64,000 nt of DNA from Butyrivibrio sp. M55 (GCF_900116865.1 NZ_FPCD01000015.1:1-64000), one strand, 5' to 3'; shown: positions 17,823 through 26,745, counted from the first letter of the stretch. Translations and numbers: made by a program. Notes: generated by a model not told the origin, from the sequence alone.

Positions 17823-18065
17823 TTACACCTCCTGTTTCAAAAATCTCGAAACATTGATATTCTTTGCCGGATCCATTGTATAGCACATCTGAAGATTATC
17901 TCTTGCTCTTGTCATCGCGACATAGAACATTCTTCGTTCTTCTTCAATCTCTTCTTCAGTTATTGCTTTCTTATATGGACAAACACCTTCGTTTGCATCA
18001 ACAATAAATACCGTTTCCCATTCAAGTACTTTTGATCCATGGAAAGTTGAAAGACAAACGCCCTC
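17823..18065 (-). pseudogene. Truncated duplicate of the UvrD-type helicase C-terminus
   Basis: About 80 residues match motifs V and VI of the helicase at 7527-9407: VCLSTFHGSKVLEWETVF (versus STFHGSKGLEWKFVF) and EEERRMFYVAMTRARDNL (versus RRMFYVAITRAKD). The copy begins exactly where the 42-bp direct repeat ends. It lacks all ATP-binding motifs, so it cannot be a helicase. It is diverged rather than identical to the 7.5-9.4 kb gene, so it derives from another related helicase gene. Confidence 0.75.
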
Positions 18066-18107
18066 TTCATAAGGCGGTGTCCGTAAAGGAAACATATTGT
18101 AGAAAAT
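18066..18107. repeat. 42-bp direct repeat, copy 2
   Basis: Second copy of the repeat at 16961-17002 (two mismatches). It abuts the helicase fragment on one side and ends 15 bp from the stop of the secreted protein gene at 18122. Confidence 0.85.
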
Positions 18108-18121
18108 ATGGAAAAGTCTAT

Positions 18122-19435
18122 TTAGTAAACTTGCTGCCACGTTGAGTTTCCACCTGGGACTAAAGTTATATCGCTGCCACCATAAGCCACAAACGGTTCT
18201 GCTTTTTTCTCAGCAGCTATAACAGCAAGCTTTGTTGCATCATCAGGTAACGAGTTAATATTGGTATGGCTTCCGGTTACGAAGTAGATATGATTCCCAA
18301 TTTGATATACATACATTTTATCTGAGCTACCAACCTGCTCTTTAAGCGCAAGAATTTTATCTCTGTTATTCTGGATATCATCGGCGTCAATAAGAACTGA
18401 TGCTCTTCCATCTTCAAAATTAATTTTGAGCTTTCCTTTTGAGTTAATTGTTGGGCTAAGCTCTGTATCTGTTTTAGTTTGCGCAAAACTCTGTGGAATT
18501 TGGATAGCTGTTGGATAATTTGCAGTGATTGTCACGTTGTCATCCGGCATTGTGAATATCAGGAGTATATATCTGTCATGTTTGCTGTCAATGGCATACC
18601 TTTTAAGAAAGAATGTGTTGTCTCCGTTATAGGACATTGCATTATTGATAAAGGTAAATGAACCATTTTCCTTTGTGATGGTTATGCTACTGTCATCAAT
18701 ATAATGGCCATTCAAAGCGTATGGTATCGCGTAAACAACAAGGTCTCCTGCTCTTTTTGAAACACTGTTTGAGCCTGCGCTTCCTGCATCAAAGCAAATA
18801 TTTTTGTTATATGTAGAGCCATTACTCAAGAAAGGATTGGCAGAGTATACAATGCTGTCGCCTACTCCATCTTTTACATAAGAGCTGATATCTGATGACA
18901 GAGTATTTAATGTTGTTCCTTCTGTTGGCATATAGATACTGCTTACCTGCCAAAGTGAACCTGTAAGATACTCATCATCGTGATCTATCCTCTTGAGGAT
19001 ATTGGAAGTATTGTTTCCATAAGTGGTTGCCTCTTCGTATACTACCTTGATATTTACATCTCTTGCTGGCATGTAAAAGCCAAGGATAGCTTTTCCTTTA
19101 GAGGTATTAACATCACGGTAAGTATACTTTGGAATGCCATCTGAACCGGTAGTGGCATAATTTTCCCATCCCTTCAAAAGATATGTCTTATCATTCTTTT
19201 TTAGGACAAGATCCTGTTGAAGCTCTACATAGATACCTTCTGCTTTACCGTTTATAGTCACGGGACTTGAGCCAAGACTCCCATTAATCATGGCATAAAC
19301 GTTTACATCATAATCAGTTGTATCTGCAAAGACCGGTGTCACTTTATTTACTGCCACAAATGCAAGATATAATGCAAATAATGTTGCTGAAAAGAAAAAA
19401 AATTCCTTTATAATACCCTTTACCTTATTTTTCAT
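18122..19435 (-). CDS. Secreted surface protein with the shared 'IDADDI' domain
   Basis: 437 residues. A hydrophobic segment at about 13-36 ending VTPVFA-DT is a signal peptide. The middle contains MPARDVNIKVVY and MPDDNVTITANY, typical of beta-rich repeat surface proteins of Firmicutes. The C-terminal 110 residues (GKLKINFEDGRASVLIDADD, QNNRDKILALKEQVGS, EPFVAYGGSDITLVPGG) match in order the N-terminal domain of the proteins at 1-1031 and 3896-4363 (DGSVTIDTDDIEDN, EPWMVLKNTGDKDITF). It ends ...STWQQVY. It is the last gene of the operon from 21858. Function unknown. Confidence 0.7.
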   Translation of the reverse strand: MKNKVKGIIKEFFFFSATLFALYLAFVAVNKVTPVFADTTDYDVNVYAMINGSLGSSPVTINGKAEGIYVELQQDLVLKKNDKTYLLKGWENYATTGSDGIPKYTYRDVNTSKGKAILGFYMPARDVNIKVVYEEATTYGNNTSNILKRIDHDDEYLTGSLWQVSSIYMPTEGTTLNTLSSDISSYVKDGVGDSIVYSANPFLSNGSTYNKNICFDAGSAGSNSVSKRAGDLVVYAIPYALNGHYIDDSSITITKENGSFTFINNAMSYNGDNTFFLKRYAIDSKHDRYILLIFTMPDDNVTITANYPTAIQIPQSFAQTKTDTELSPTINSKGKLKINFEDGRASVLIDADDIQNNRDKILALKEQVGSSDKMYVYQIGNHIYFVTGSHTNINSLPDDATKLAVIAAEKKAEPFVAYGGSDITLVPGGNSTWQQVY

Positions 19436-19457
19436 AGCAAGACCTCCAAAATCCCAA

Positions 19458-20360
19458 TTACTTGTGACCTTTAGGAATCGTAACAGTCACGGTTGTTTTT
19501 GCATTTGAATCTGTTGTGATGGAGTATGAAGGAAGAGTGTCTTCTAAAGCGCCCATGCTGTTTATTGTGTATGCTTGTAAAGAATCGATCTTATTTGTAA
19601 GTGATGCGTTATAGTTGGAAATAAGAGTCTTGATGTCACTTTCTGTCACTCCTAGTTTTTTTGATAAATCTTTGATTTTAGAGTCGTCACTATTGGCATT
19701 TGTTGAAATAAGAGTCGTGAGCTGTTCAACCGACACTCCAAGCTTGTTAGATAATTCCTTTAGTTTTGAGCTGTTTGATGTCTCATAAGCTGAAAGAAAC
19801 TGTTTTACATCATCTTCTGACATACCGTATTTTTTTACTACGTCATATATGTCTGAGTATGAGTAATTATTTATAGTTTCCATGAGTTTTTGAAGCTCAA
19901 GTGTCTGCATATTGAGCTTATCGAGCTTGGCCTGATACTCTTTTATAAGAGTGTCGTTGTTTTTGAGAGCATCACTAAGCTGTGCCTTAACTATCTCATT
20001 TGCAAGTGCATTTATTGTTTCAGATGCCACAGAGGTAAATTCTGAATCGAGATATGTCTTTACCTGATTCATAAGACTATTAAGCTGCTCGTCAGTTAGG
20101 TTTTCTATATCCATAGCACCTATAGAATGATTAAGGTCTTTACTGATTTGTGAAGCGATCCTTCCCATCTCCGTTTCTGATATATTAAGTTCCGAGCCGG
20201 AAAGTGCGTCAAGGACGTATTTTTTTGTGGCGTAATTATCTTTGTAATAAGTGTTCATAAATAAGAAAATAATAAGTACTATTACAAAGGCGGCGCTTAT
20301 ACTTGAGAGCGTCACTATATGTCTTTTACTCTTTCTTGCTTTTATTATGTTTGTTGCCAT
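19458..20360 (-). CDS. Membrane-anchored coiled-coil protein
   Basis: 300 residues from ATG 20360 (GGGAGGAA 6 bases upstream, immediately after the lipoprotein stop). Basic N-terminus ARKSKRH, one transmembrane helix at about 16-37, then about 230 residues of helical/coiled coil with two copies of a short motif (LKELSNKLGVSVEQLTTLIS and IKDLSKKLGVTESDIKTLIS). It ends with a conserved-looking tail TVTVTIPKGHK. The protein at 23137-24405 has the same plan (helix, coiled coil, SVTITVPDTYP tail), so the two are architectural paralogues. Topology suggests a stalk outside the membrane. Confidence 0.65.
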   Translation of the reverse strand: MATNIIKARKSKRHIVTLSSISAAFVIVLIIFLFMNTYYKDNYATKKYVLDALSGSELNISETEMGRIASQISKDLNHSIGAMDIENLTDEQLNSLMNQVKTYLDSEFTSVASETINALANEIVKAQLSDALKNNDTLIKEYQAKLDKLNMQTLELQKLMETINNYSYSDIYDVVKKYGMSEDDVKQFLSAYETSNSSKLKELSNKLGVSVEQLTTLISTNANSDDSKIKDLSKKLGVTESDIKTLISNYNASLTNKIDSLQAYTINSMGALEDTLPSYSITTDSNAKTTVTVTIPKGHK

Positions 20361-20361
20361 T

Positions 20362-21858
20362 TTAAATTCCTCCCACATGGTAATATGCTGAGTAATGTTC
20401 TGTTTCCGTGCCAACAATTCCGTCGCCAAACTTAAGGATATATTCTTTACAGCCATTTGGTACGGCGTAAAATACTTTTATGTTCCTAAGCGTTTCATTT
20501 GCTACATCGTTTTCTATATCATAATCAACATAGTAAGTCCTCTGTGGAGCAGGAACACCTCTGTATTTTAGTGTGTTTCCATCAACTCCAAGCATCCTTA
20601 CATCTATCTCATGTTCTGGATTGGCTTGTGTGTAAATAATGTCATATTCTGCAACTTGCCATGAATAACCAGGAGGAGCTTCGAAATAGTCATATCTTGT
20701 TGTTGATGACGCCTGTTTCTTTACTATGTCAACTGCATCGTTTCCGGAGAGAATAGCTTTCAAGTGAACTACCGGATATTTAATCTCCCCGTCTGGATCA
20801 GAACTCGCAATGATGCCATAATCACCTGTTTTTAAAAGTGAATATATGTCAGAACTGTATACTTTTCCTTCAGTGAGCTTACGTTCTTTTTGATTGGAAT
20901 GTTCTATTTTGTCATCAGAAACAACTGTTTCAATGTCTTCAGGTGTGGATTCTTCTTTAACTGACGGTTTTGGCTTTGCAATATCTTTCTCAGAGGTTTC
21001 TGTTTTAGGAGCTGCTAGTTTTTCATGTTGAAGCGCTTCTTCTGATTGCCCGGTTTCTTCTGTGCCATCAAGATCAAGAAATACGTCATCTTTCTGACTA
21101 TCTTCATCTTTTGTTTCTTCGTTAGCTTTCGATTTTTCTTCTGTTTCTTCCGATAGCGATGTTGAAATAGACTTATCGCTTATTACCACGTCATAATCAG
21201 GAGTATTAGTCTGAACGACGCCTTCTCCGTGAGTTGTTTTCATTGAACTAACTACAGTATCTATTACAGAGAGCTGTTCTTTTGAGAGGTCTGACAAATT
21301 GCTTCCTTTTACTCCTGCAAGTACGCTCCATTCAGTCATGCCATCTTCAATTACCGCGAGTCTTCCTATATAATCTCCGTAAAGTTCTGTTGTGATCGAA
21401 ATGTTTTCCGCTACATCACCAATAATCTTATAGACTCCGTCATTTATGGATTCCGTGTAGCAAAATTTCTTACCAAGCTTCGAACACATAGAGTCGATGA
21501 CGCTAGATGATGAGAGTGCATTCTCTTTTTTTTCTGTTTCTGAGAAATTATAGTTTGTCCCCTTATTTGCAAGGATTACAAGTTCATCCATACAAAAGAA
21601 CATGTACTCGTCATTGCCATTTGTATATGAGTATATACCATCTGGCGTGAAGTCCTGATCATTTGCAATCCGCGTAACGGCAGTTGCCTTACTTGAAAAC
21701 GCCAATGGTATCTCAAAAGTAATACCATCAACGCTTGATATTGTTGTGTATCCTTTGCCTGCATCTTTATATGTAGCAGACTTTTTTATGCCGCAAGATG
21801 TCAGCATTATGGTCATGCTCATTAAGGTACATATAGATTTTAAAATTTGTTTTCTCAT
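20362..21858 (-). CDS. Lipoprotein of unknown function
   Basis: 498 residues. The signal sequence ends in lipobox MLTSC (C22). Residues about 35-195 form an alpha/beta domain (GYTTISSVDGITFEIP). Residues about 205-320 are a low-complexity acidic linker rich in Glu, Ser, Lys and Asp. Residues about 330-498 form a second globular domain (YSLLKTGDYGIIASSDPDGE ... HYSAYYHVGGI). It opens a three-gene operon with the coiled-coil and secreted proteins, behind the promoter at 21916-21944. No known family recognised. Confidence 0.65.
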   Translation of the reverse strand: MRKQILKSICTLMSMTIMLTSCGIKKSATYKDAGKGYTTISSVDGITFEIPLAFSSKATAVTRIANDQDFTPDGIYSYTNGNDEYMFFCMDELVILANKGTNYNFSETEKKENALSSSSVIDSMCSKLGKKFCYTESINDGVYKIIGDVAENISITTELYGDYIGRLAVIEDGMTEWSVLAGVKGSNLSDLSKEQLSVIDTVVSSMKTTHGEGVVQTNTPDYDVVISDKSISTSLSEETEEKSKANEETKDEDSQKDDVFLDLDGTEETGQSEEALQHEKLAAPKTETSEKDIAKPKPSVKEESTPEDIETVVSDDKIEHSNQKERKLTEGKVYSSDIYSLLKTGDYGIIASSDPDGEIKYPVVHLKAILSGNDAVDIVKKQASSTTRYDYFEAPPGYSWQVAEYDIIYTQANPEHEIDVRMLGVDGNTLKYRGVPAPQRTYYVDYDIENDVANETLRNIKVFYAVPNGCKEYILKFGDGIVGTETEHYSAYYHVGGI

Positions 21859-21915
21859 ATTCTCCTTACAATTGCATTACAATAATTTCACAATAGGTGT
21901 ATTTATTATAGGTTA

Positions 21916-21944
21916 AATATACCGCAAACCGATATAGTTTTCAA
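21916..21944 (-). promoter_or_regulatory. Promoter of the lipoprotein/coiled-coil/secreted-protein operon
   Basis: Minus strand TTGAAA, 17-bp spacer ending TTTGCGG, TATATT. About 20 bp further in, a second copy of the spacer-type box (AATACACCTATTG) precedes TGAAAT, so a second start is possible. Confidence 0.55.
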
Positions 21945-22198
21945 GTAGCTGACATCTGTGAGAAGTGGCGGCCTGTTTTTATTTCTTTAGTGCTTTCATT
22001 GCTCCACGTACTAAGAGAGCATCTATCTACCCAAAATATTGTTGCAGTATTTAAACTTTCATCCACCTTCACAACTATTCCGCGGCATTCAAAGTTCTTA
22101 ACTTCGTTACCTATCTTGATTTCATCATCAGCCTGTTTCTGGTTTTCTCCGCCCTCCTTATCTGCTCCTATGTTTAAATTTATCTTTTTGCTTATGGT
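21941..22198 (-). pseudogene. Probable gene remnant without start codon
   Basis: An open frame of 85 codons without an ATG, GTG or TTG in its first half. It reads GADKEGGENQKQADDEIKIG then NEVKNFECRGIVVKVDESLN and TATIFWVDRCSLSTWSNEST before TGA 21941. The composition looks coding. It may be the 3' part of a lost gene; its end overlaps the -35 of the next promoter. Confidence 0.35.
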
Positions 22199-22259
22199 TC
22201 ATAATATCTTGGTGTATTTATTCGGGAATCTTAATTACCAACTCTATATCTGCCATTAT

Positions 22260-22490
22260 TCATCCCTCACTTTCTATCTTGTGCTTGCCAATAAGTTTTC
22301 GATAGGCGCTATGTAAAGGTTCTTGGTCGTACTTTTCAAAAAACTTTCTAAAACTATCGCCCTCGTCTGCGCCTTCGACATTTATAATATATTGGTCTAT
22401 GGCTCTTAATAATGAGTCTTTTTCTAAAGATGTTAGGTATACGTTTGAGCCGTGGAAACTTCGGTTTTCGTTAGTTACTCTACTACTCAT
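22260..22490 (-). CDS. Small hypothetical protein
   Basis: 76 residues, starting 3 bp after the stop of 22494-22697; the AGGGATAAGGA ribosome site is shared with that stop. Basic N-terminus and a helical body (SLEKDSLLRAIDQYIINVEG). It ends HKIESEG, as does the upstream neighbour (VVESEG), because both stops lie in the next gene's ribosome site. Not recognised. Confidence 0.55.
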   Translation of the reverse strand: MSSRVTNENRSFHGSNVYLTSLEKDSLLRAIDQYIINVEGADEGDSFRKFFEKYDQEPLHSAYRKLIGKHKIESEG

Positions 22491-22493
22491 TCC

Positions 22494-22697
22494 TTATCCC
22501 TCGCTTTCCACCACCTTTCTTACATGGCTTACTTTGAACGATGTATTACCAATATAAAAATATTCAGGACGGCGGTAATCGTGCTTTGCTGAAAACTCAT
22601 CTGCATATCCAAGTGTTCCGTATATTCCTCTTTCTCCACCTTTGAAATATACAGTAATCTTTTTACCGACTAACTTCATTAACTCTGCATTAGTCAT
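22494..22697 (-). CDS. Small hypothetical protein, SH3-like strands
   Basis: 67 residues, ATG 22697 with AGGATAAGAG upstream. It reads MTNAELMKLVGKKITVYFKG, then GIYGTLGYADEF and YFYIGNTSFKVSHVRKV, a run of short beta strands like a Sm/SH3-type small barrel. No family claimed. Tightly linked to 22260-22490. Confidence 0.55.
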   Translation of the reverse strand: MTNAELMKLVGKKITVYFKGGERGIYGTLGYADEFSAKHDYRRPEYFYIGNTSFKVSHVRKVVESEG

Positions 22698-22706
22698 CTC
22701 TTATCC

Positions 22707-22829
22707 TCACTTTCTACCTTGTAAATTAAAGTTGGTATAGTTAAATATCAAATAGCCAAAATGAATGAAAAAATCAAAACAAGTATCTCCATTTTTTCTT
22801 CTGCCACCATTTGTTCTTATTCCCCACAT
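22707..22829 (-). CDS. Possible 40-residue small protein
   Basis: ATG 22829 to TGA 22707, ending 9 bp before the next start with the AGGATAAG ribosome site overlapping its stop, as between the two following genes. It reads MWGIRTNGGRRKNGDTCFDF and then an aromatic, hydrophobic tail. The start lies in a small hairpin (TCGGTAACAAACCGA). Coding status uncertain. Confidence 0.3.
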   Translation of the reverse strand: MWGIRTNGGRRKNGDTCFDFFIHFGYLIFNYTNFNLQGRK

Positions 22830-22836
22830 CGGTTTG

Positions 22837-23034
22837 TTACCGAGATGCTTTGTATTTTTTGTCCACCATATATCTAAATCTGCGACAGATTTCTATGATC
22901 TCATCAGCTTTAAGTCTTCTCTGCCCGTTAAGCACCTTCCAAGCGGTGTCCCTGGAAACATAAAACCAATCCGCGAATTCCTGCTGTGTCATATCATTTC
23001 TTCTGAGCAGTATTTTAAGCCGGTTATCCTCTCT
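22837..23034 (-). CDS. HTH (Cro/C1-type) regulator
   Basis: 65 residues from ATG 23034 (GGGGGA upstream at 13 bases; a longer frame to 23112 has no better site). MTQQEFADWFYVSRDTAWKV then LNGQRRLKADEIIEICRRF is a complete five-helix xenobiotic-response-element domain without extra domain. It could regulate the coiled-coil operon upstream or the small-protein genes downstream. Confidence 0.75.
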   Translation of the reverse strand, partial: REDNRLKILLRRNDMTQQEFADWFYVSRDTAWKVLNGQRRLKADEIIEICRRFRYMVDKKYKASR

Positions 23035-23136
23035 CATATTAATAAGCTGTCCCCCTTCATTTGCTCCAACACTTCCGCTATAGGTAAAACGCCCAGAGCA
23101 TATATGATGCAAAAGGCGTTTTGTATCTAATGGTAA

Positions 23137-24405
23137 TCAGTTCTGATTAGGATATGTGTCGGGGACGGTAATAGTGACCGAATTTGTCAGACTGTTTGTT
23201 TCATATGTAGGAGCTGCTACTTTATCGAGTTTTGTGTCCCTTAGTTCCTGGATAAGAGTCTCAATATTTTCGTTAAGCCTATTTAATTCATTAGTAAGTT
23301 CTTGTTTATTCGCCTCATCAGCATTGGATAAGTCATTTGCTGTCTGAGCGAGATTGGCAACAGTCTGACCAATTCTTTCATTAAGTGTGCTATTTGTCTG
23401 ATTGAGCTTAGAGGTGAGACTGTTATTAGTTGTCTGTAGAAGGCTTATAAGATATTGCTTATCTATGGAATCCGATTCTCTTAATGATGTGATTGCTTCA
23501 TTTATGGCCTGTTTTCTTGCATTGATCTCTGCCTGAATGTTTGCTGCAATATTTGAATCAAGTGAAGAAAGCTGTCCATTAAGAACTGATTCTGCATTGT
23601 CCAAAGCATCTCTGACAGTTTCAAGCTCTCTAAGGATATCTAAGTCAGAGCTTAGAGTATTATTCTGTAATTTCTTAAGTGCTTCATTAAATGCTTCTCT
23701 TGCCTTTGTTACAGATACATCAAATTCATTTCTATTTGATACCTGTTTCCCGGAAAGGGTATCAATCTGAGCTTGAAGGTAGTTATCTTTTTGTTTTAAT
23801 TTAGCAATTTCATTATTATATGTGTTCTGTATTGCAGATATTTTTGCTTGGGTACTATTCTGTGTCTCCTTGATCCCGGCAAGCGTGTTCTGTACCGCAG
23901 TATAGAGGTTTTTGGTCTCGTAAACTTCACTTTCAAGCTTTTTTGTGTAATCTTGAAGTTCTTCAAGAACTATGATCTTTACGGATGCGGCTATATCATT
24001 TGCTTCTCTGCTCGTGTATTCCTGATAGTGCTGTCTTACTATGTCGCCAATGTCACTCATGAGCTGATCAATCACAAGCTCCTTAAGCTCATCTTTGTAA
24101 TCATTAGATATCTGGCTAATAACAATAGAAGCAATTGTATCGGCAAATTCTGCTGTTTTCTCTTCATTTGTTTTGCTTGAAATTGTTCCTGTAGTTGCTC
24201 TTATTGTAGATGAGCTATTATCAAGAGGCGCTTCACTTATGATTTTTTCTGTTATTTCATGGCGCATTTTCTCCTGTAGATCAGTCTGCAACGCTGTTAC
24301 TGATATTAGTTGTACACCGTAGATGATCTCTATTAAGATAAGCGTTGCAACAATTCCGATGGTAAATAACCTTTTTTTGAATATCGAAATTATTTTTAGC
24401 TTCAT
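23137..24405 (-). CDS. Membrane-anchored long coiled-coil protein
   Basis: 422 residues. Basic N-terminus MKLKIISIFKKR, transmembrane helix at about 13-36, then about 340 residues of nearly continuous coiled coil rich in Asn, Gln, Thr and Leu, containing many heptads (LNRLNENIETLIQELRDTKL). It ends in a short tail NSVTITVPDTYPNQN, which parallels the TVTVTIPKGHK tail of 19458-20360. GGGGGGAG lies upstream of ATG 24405. Predicted to project outside the membrane as a stalk or adhesion/scaffold element; function unknown. Confidence 0.65.
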   Translation of the reverse strand: MKLKIISIFKKRLFTIGIVATLILIEIIYGVQLISVTALQTDLQEKMRHEITEKIISEAPLDNSSSTIRATTGTISSKTNEEKTAEFADTIASIVISQISNDYKDELKELVIDQLMSDIGDIVRQHYQEYTSREANDIAASVKIIVLEELQDYTKKLESEVYETKNLYTAVQNTLAGIKETQNSTQAKISAIQNTYNNEIAKLKQKDNYLQAQIDTLSGKQVSNRNEFDVSVTKAREAFNEALKKLQNNTLSSDLDILRELETVRDALDNAESVLNGQLSSLDSNIAANIQAEINARKQAINEAITSLRESDSIDKQYLISLLQTTNNSLTSKLNQTNSTLNERIGQTVANLAQTANDLSNADEANKQELTNELNRLNENIETLIQELRDTKLDKVAAPTYETNSLTNSVTITVPDTYPNQN

Positions 24406-24532
24406 TTTTCTACTCCCCCCTTCTTTATTTTTTATTCATCTATAAATTTTATTTTGTACCCTTTTTTCAGTGTAAATACACTAATGGCGAATTATAAATA
24501 TAATATATTATATTATATTTATTTTTTCAATA

Positions 24533-24564
24533 TAAAAAAGCGCCTGCAATCATGCTGACGCTTA
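24533..24564 (-). terminator. Intrinsic terminator after the gene at 24582
   Basis: Minus strand AAGCG(TC)...(AGG)CGCTT stem with TTTTTTATA after it. It separates the regulator-like gene from the coiled-coil gene. Confidence 0.7.
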
Positions 24565-24581
24565 AATATATACAATATATT

Positions 24582-24992
24582 TCATTCATCATACTGTTCA
24601 CTAAATGAGCTAGTTGGAAAACTTTCGTAATTGTCTGATGAATATGGATCTTTCTTTTTACGCTTCGTCTTTTTTGTCGTTGGCGATTCCGGTAATATGA
24701 CATCGTCAGGAAGAGGAGTGTCTATGGTTAAAGCGGCTTCAGTATCCTCATCTTCAGAGAAAGATTGCTGAAAAGCTCTATAATATTCTTTGCTTATCAG
24801 AATTTCCAAAGTTCTGCCGATAGAGAGAGTTTTTTTTCCTTCTTTTTTGCCAAAGTGTTTCATAAGCGCATCGAGTTTGATTGCGGTATCTTCTTTAAGT
24901 CTAAAGCACTTGGTAACATTTCTACCATCCTCAACGGAAGGTCTTCCAGGCCTCCTTGTTTTACTTTCTTCTGTTTCTGTGTTTGCCTTCAT
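24582..24992 (-). CDS. Ribbon-helix-helix-like DNA-binding protein with acidic and basic tail
   Basis: 136 residues. The N-terminus has an AT-hook-like RRPGRPS (about 13-19). Next comes NVTKCFRLKEDTAIKLDALM, a beta strand and helix typical of ribbon-helix-helix repressors, and then LSIGRTLEILISKEYYRAF as the second helix. The tail alternates an acidic stretch with TKKTKRKKK. Such proteins control copy number, partition or transfer genes on plasmids (family knowledge). AAGGAGAA upstream supports ATG 24992. Target unknown. Confidence 0.6.
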   Translation of the reverse strand: MKANTETEESKTRRPGRPSVEDGRNVTKCFRLKEDTAIKLDALMKHFGKKEGKKTLSIGRTLEILISKEYYRAFQQSFSEDEDTEAALTIDTPLPDDVILPESPTTKKTKRKKKDPYSSDNYESFPTSSFSEQYDE

Positions 24993-25129
24993 TTCTTTTT
25001 CTTCTCCTTATCTGTTTTATTATAAGGGATTTTTTTTAATTTTTGCAATACATTTATCATCATCATAAAAGAGCTGACGAGGTTATTTTTTCAGGCTGTC
25101 CGTACACAGCGGTTCCATTCTATTCTCTT

Positions 25130-25774
25130 TTATAGTGTAAGATTTTTTGGCGATATTTCTTTTCCTTTGGTTACATCTATATAAGCTCTATCTAAAAAGT
25201 CATCCAGTATGTACTTTGTTGCTATATAGTACTCATGGCAGTAATAGTAATATGCTAGTGCTACTGGCTTGTATCTGAATATATCTCTTGGATTTTTAAT
25301 GTGATATATTTGGAATCCTTCTGATGTTTCCATGTCGCAAAAATCATTATCTTTACATTTGCATCCTGAGACAGCTCTTATTACTTGCTTTACAGGGCGC
25401 CGCTGTTTGGATTTTTCTTCCTCTGATAAGAGGCTTTTTAAAATGTTATCTTCCGGTATTTCTTCACCAGCAGCGGCATCTTTGCTAAAAAGCTCAATAA
25501 ACTTGGAACGAATTCTTATAATGTCAGTATAGTCAAACTGTTTATTTGATATGATTATTGCAATGAATGCACCCATATCAAATACTAAGGGACTGAAAAA
25601 ATTGTTTCCATCAGGGATAATTCCTGCCTTATACATGGCGTCTATAAAGCCTTCGCTTACGCCCTTCCCCAATTCAACTTTTCTGAGTTCATTTTTTATG
25701 GCAGCGTAGAGTTTGGGGCTTGTGTTTCTGAAGATTACTCCTGCCTTGATATCTTCTAACTGATATATCTTCAT
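25130..25774 (-). CDS. Hypothetical protein with Cys/Tyr-rich C-terminus
   Basis: 214 residues, not recognised. N-terminal helical part, a linker with EEEKSKQRRPVKQVIRAVSG, then CKCKDNDFC (about 140-148) which could bind metal, and an aromatic segment VALAYYYYCHEYYIATKYIL. No signal peptide. It starts 10 bp after the SNase-like lipoprotein gene, so the two are likely co-transcribed. Confidence 0.55.
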   Translation of the reverse strand: MKIYQLEDIKAGVIFRNTSPKLYAAIKNELRKVELGKGVSEGFIDAMYKAGIIPDGNNFFSPLVFDMGAFIAIIISNKQFDYTDIIRIRSKFIELFSKDAAAGEEIPEDNILKSLLSEEEKSKQRRPVKQVIRAVSGCKCKDNDFCDMETSEGFQIYHIKNPRDIFRYKPVALAYYYYCHEYYIATKYILDDFLDRAYIDVTKGKEISPKNLTL

Positions 25775-25783
25775 AAATTTTTA

Positions 25784-26542
25784 TTACTCCTCATCAACAA
25801 GTGCTCTATATCCATCATATTGCCAAAGACCTGTATTATTCTCTTTTGCTTCATCAATAAGAGCTTTAAATTCCGAGGCATATTTTAGATTAGGTTCTAT
25901 GGTCATTTGTTTGCAGTAGCCGTTTTTGGCGATTATGGCATTGACCATGAAATTCAGGTCTGATGCATCATCACGGAGCCATACATAAGCAAGAAGTCTT
26001 GAATACTTATCGTACATCTCCTTATCTGTTTCGATATAGATCGTATCTACATCCTTTAAAAGTTCTTTAGTGTATGCACTTGCTTCTTTGCCATATTCGT
26101 TGTTTTTGCTTATATTAGTGTTTACAGATTCAGGAGTGTCTATTCCAATAAGTCTTATCCGATATTCAAAACCGTCTTCTCCAAGAGCAACTATAGTATC
26201 TCCATCTGTGACGCTTACAAGAGCCATCTTTTCAAGGTTGGACTTTTCTTTGACCTCAGCAGTTTTTTTAGAGTTGCCCGTAGATACAGCATTTTCGGCT
26301 AATTCGGCAGCTTTGTCGATCAGGTAGTTGGTAACATCTTTTGCAACTTCCTTTGTGTTGCCATCTTCTATCCCTTTATTGTATTTTTCCGTGATTTCAT
26401 TGGTCTTTTTATCTATATTAGAACCAATGTTTTTTGAGTTTGTTCCAAGATCTTCGTCGATAGCCTGTGCAATTTTCTCGGTAGAGCACCCGCAGGTAAG
26501 TATCACCACTAGAATTATGGGTAAGAATAGCTTCTTTCTCAT
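25784..26542 (-). CDS. SNase-like (thermonuclease) lipoprotein
   Basis: 252 residues. Signal sequence with lipobox LTCGC (C19) predicts an anchor on the outer face of the membrane. After a helical linker, residues about 105-245 form a staphylococcal-nuclease fold: VSVTDGDTIVAL, YRIRLIGIDTPES (catalytic Arg and Asp), GKEASAYTKELL (catalytic Glu) and YSRLLAYVWL (second Arg). All main catalytic residues are present. It likely cleaves extracellular DNA or RNA, in defence, nutrient use or DNA uptake/transfer. ATG 26542 has AAGGAG upstream. Confidence 0.85.
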   Translation of the reverse strand: MRKKLFLPIILVVILTCGCSTEKIAQAIDEDLGTNSKNIGSNIDKKTNEITEKYNKGIEDGNTKEVAKDVTNYLIDKAAELAENAVSTGNSKKTAEVKEKSNLEKMALVSVTDGDTIVALGEDGFEYRIRLIGIDTPESVNTNISKNNEYGKEASAYTKELLKDVDTIYIETDKEMYDKYSRLLAYVWLRDDASDLNFMVNAIIAKNGYCKQMTIEPNLKYASEFKALIDEAKENNTGLWQYDGYRALVDEE

Positions 26543-26745
26543 TCTTTTTTCTCCTTAATATTGCGGCCTTTGCTGTGACAGATAAAGTAGTTATAACTTT
26601 TCCTCAAAAGCTCAAATCATGTAGGGAGTACTCAGGTTATTATTTCCTTTTATATATTATTGATCAATACACTTACAGTGTACACTATATGGATAATTAA
26701 TGCAATACAACTATTACGCAAAATGTCTGTATACATGTTTGTACG

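Noticed and set aside
17823-18140. Functional small helicase
   Set aside because: Only motifs V and VI remain; no Walker A or B.
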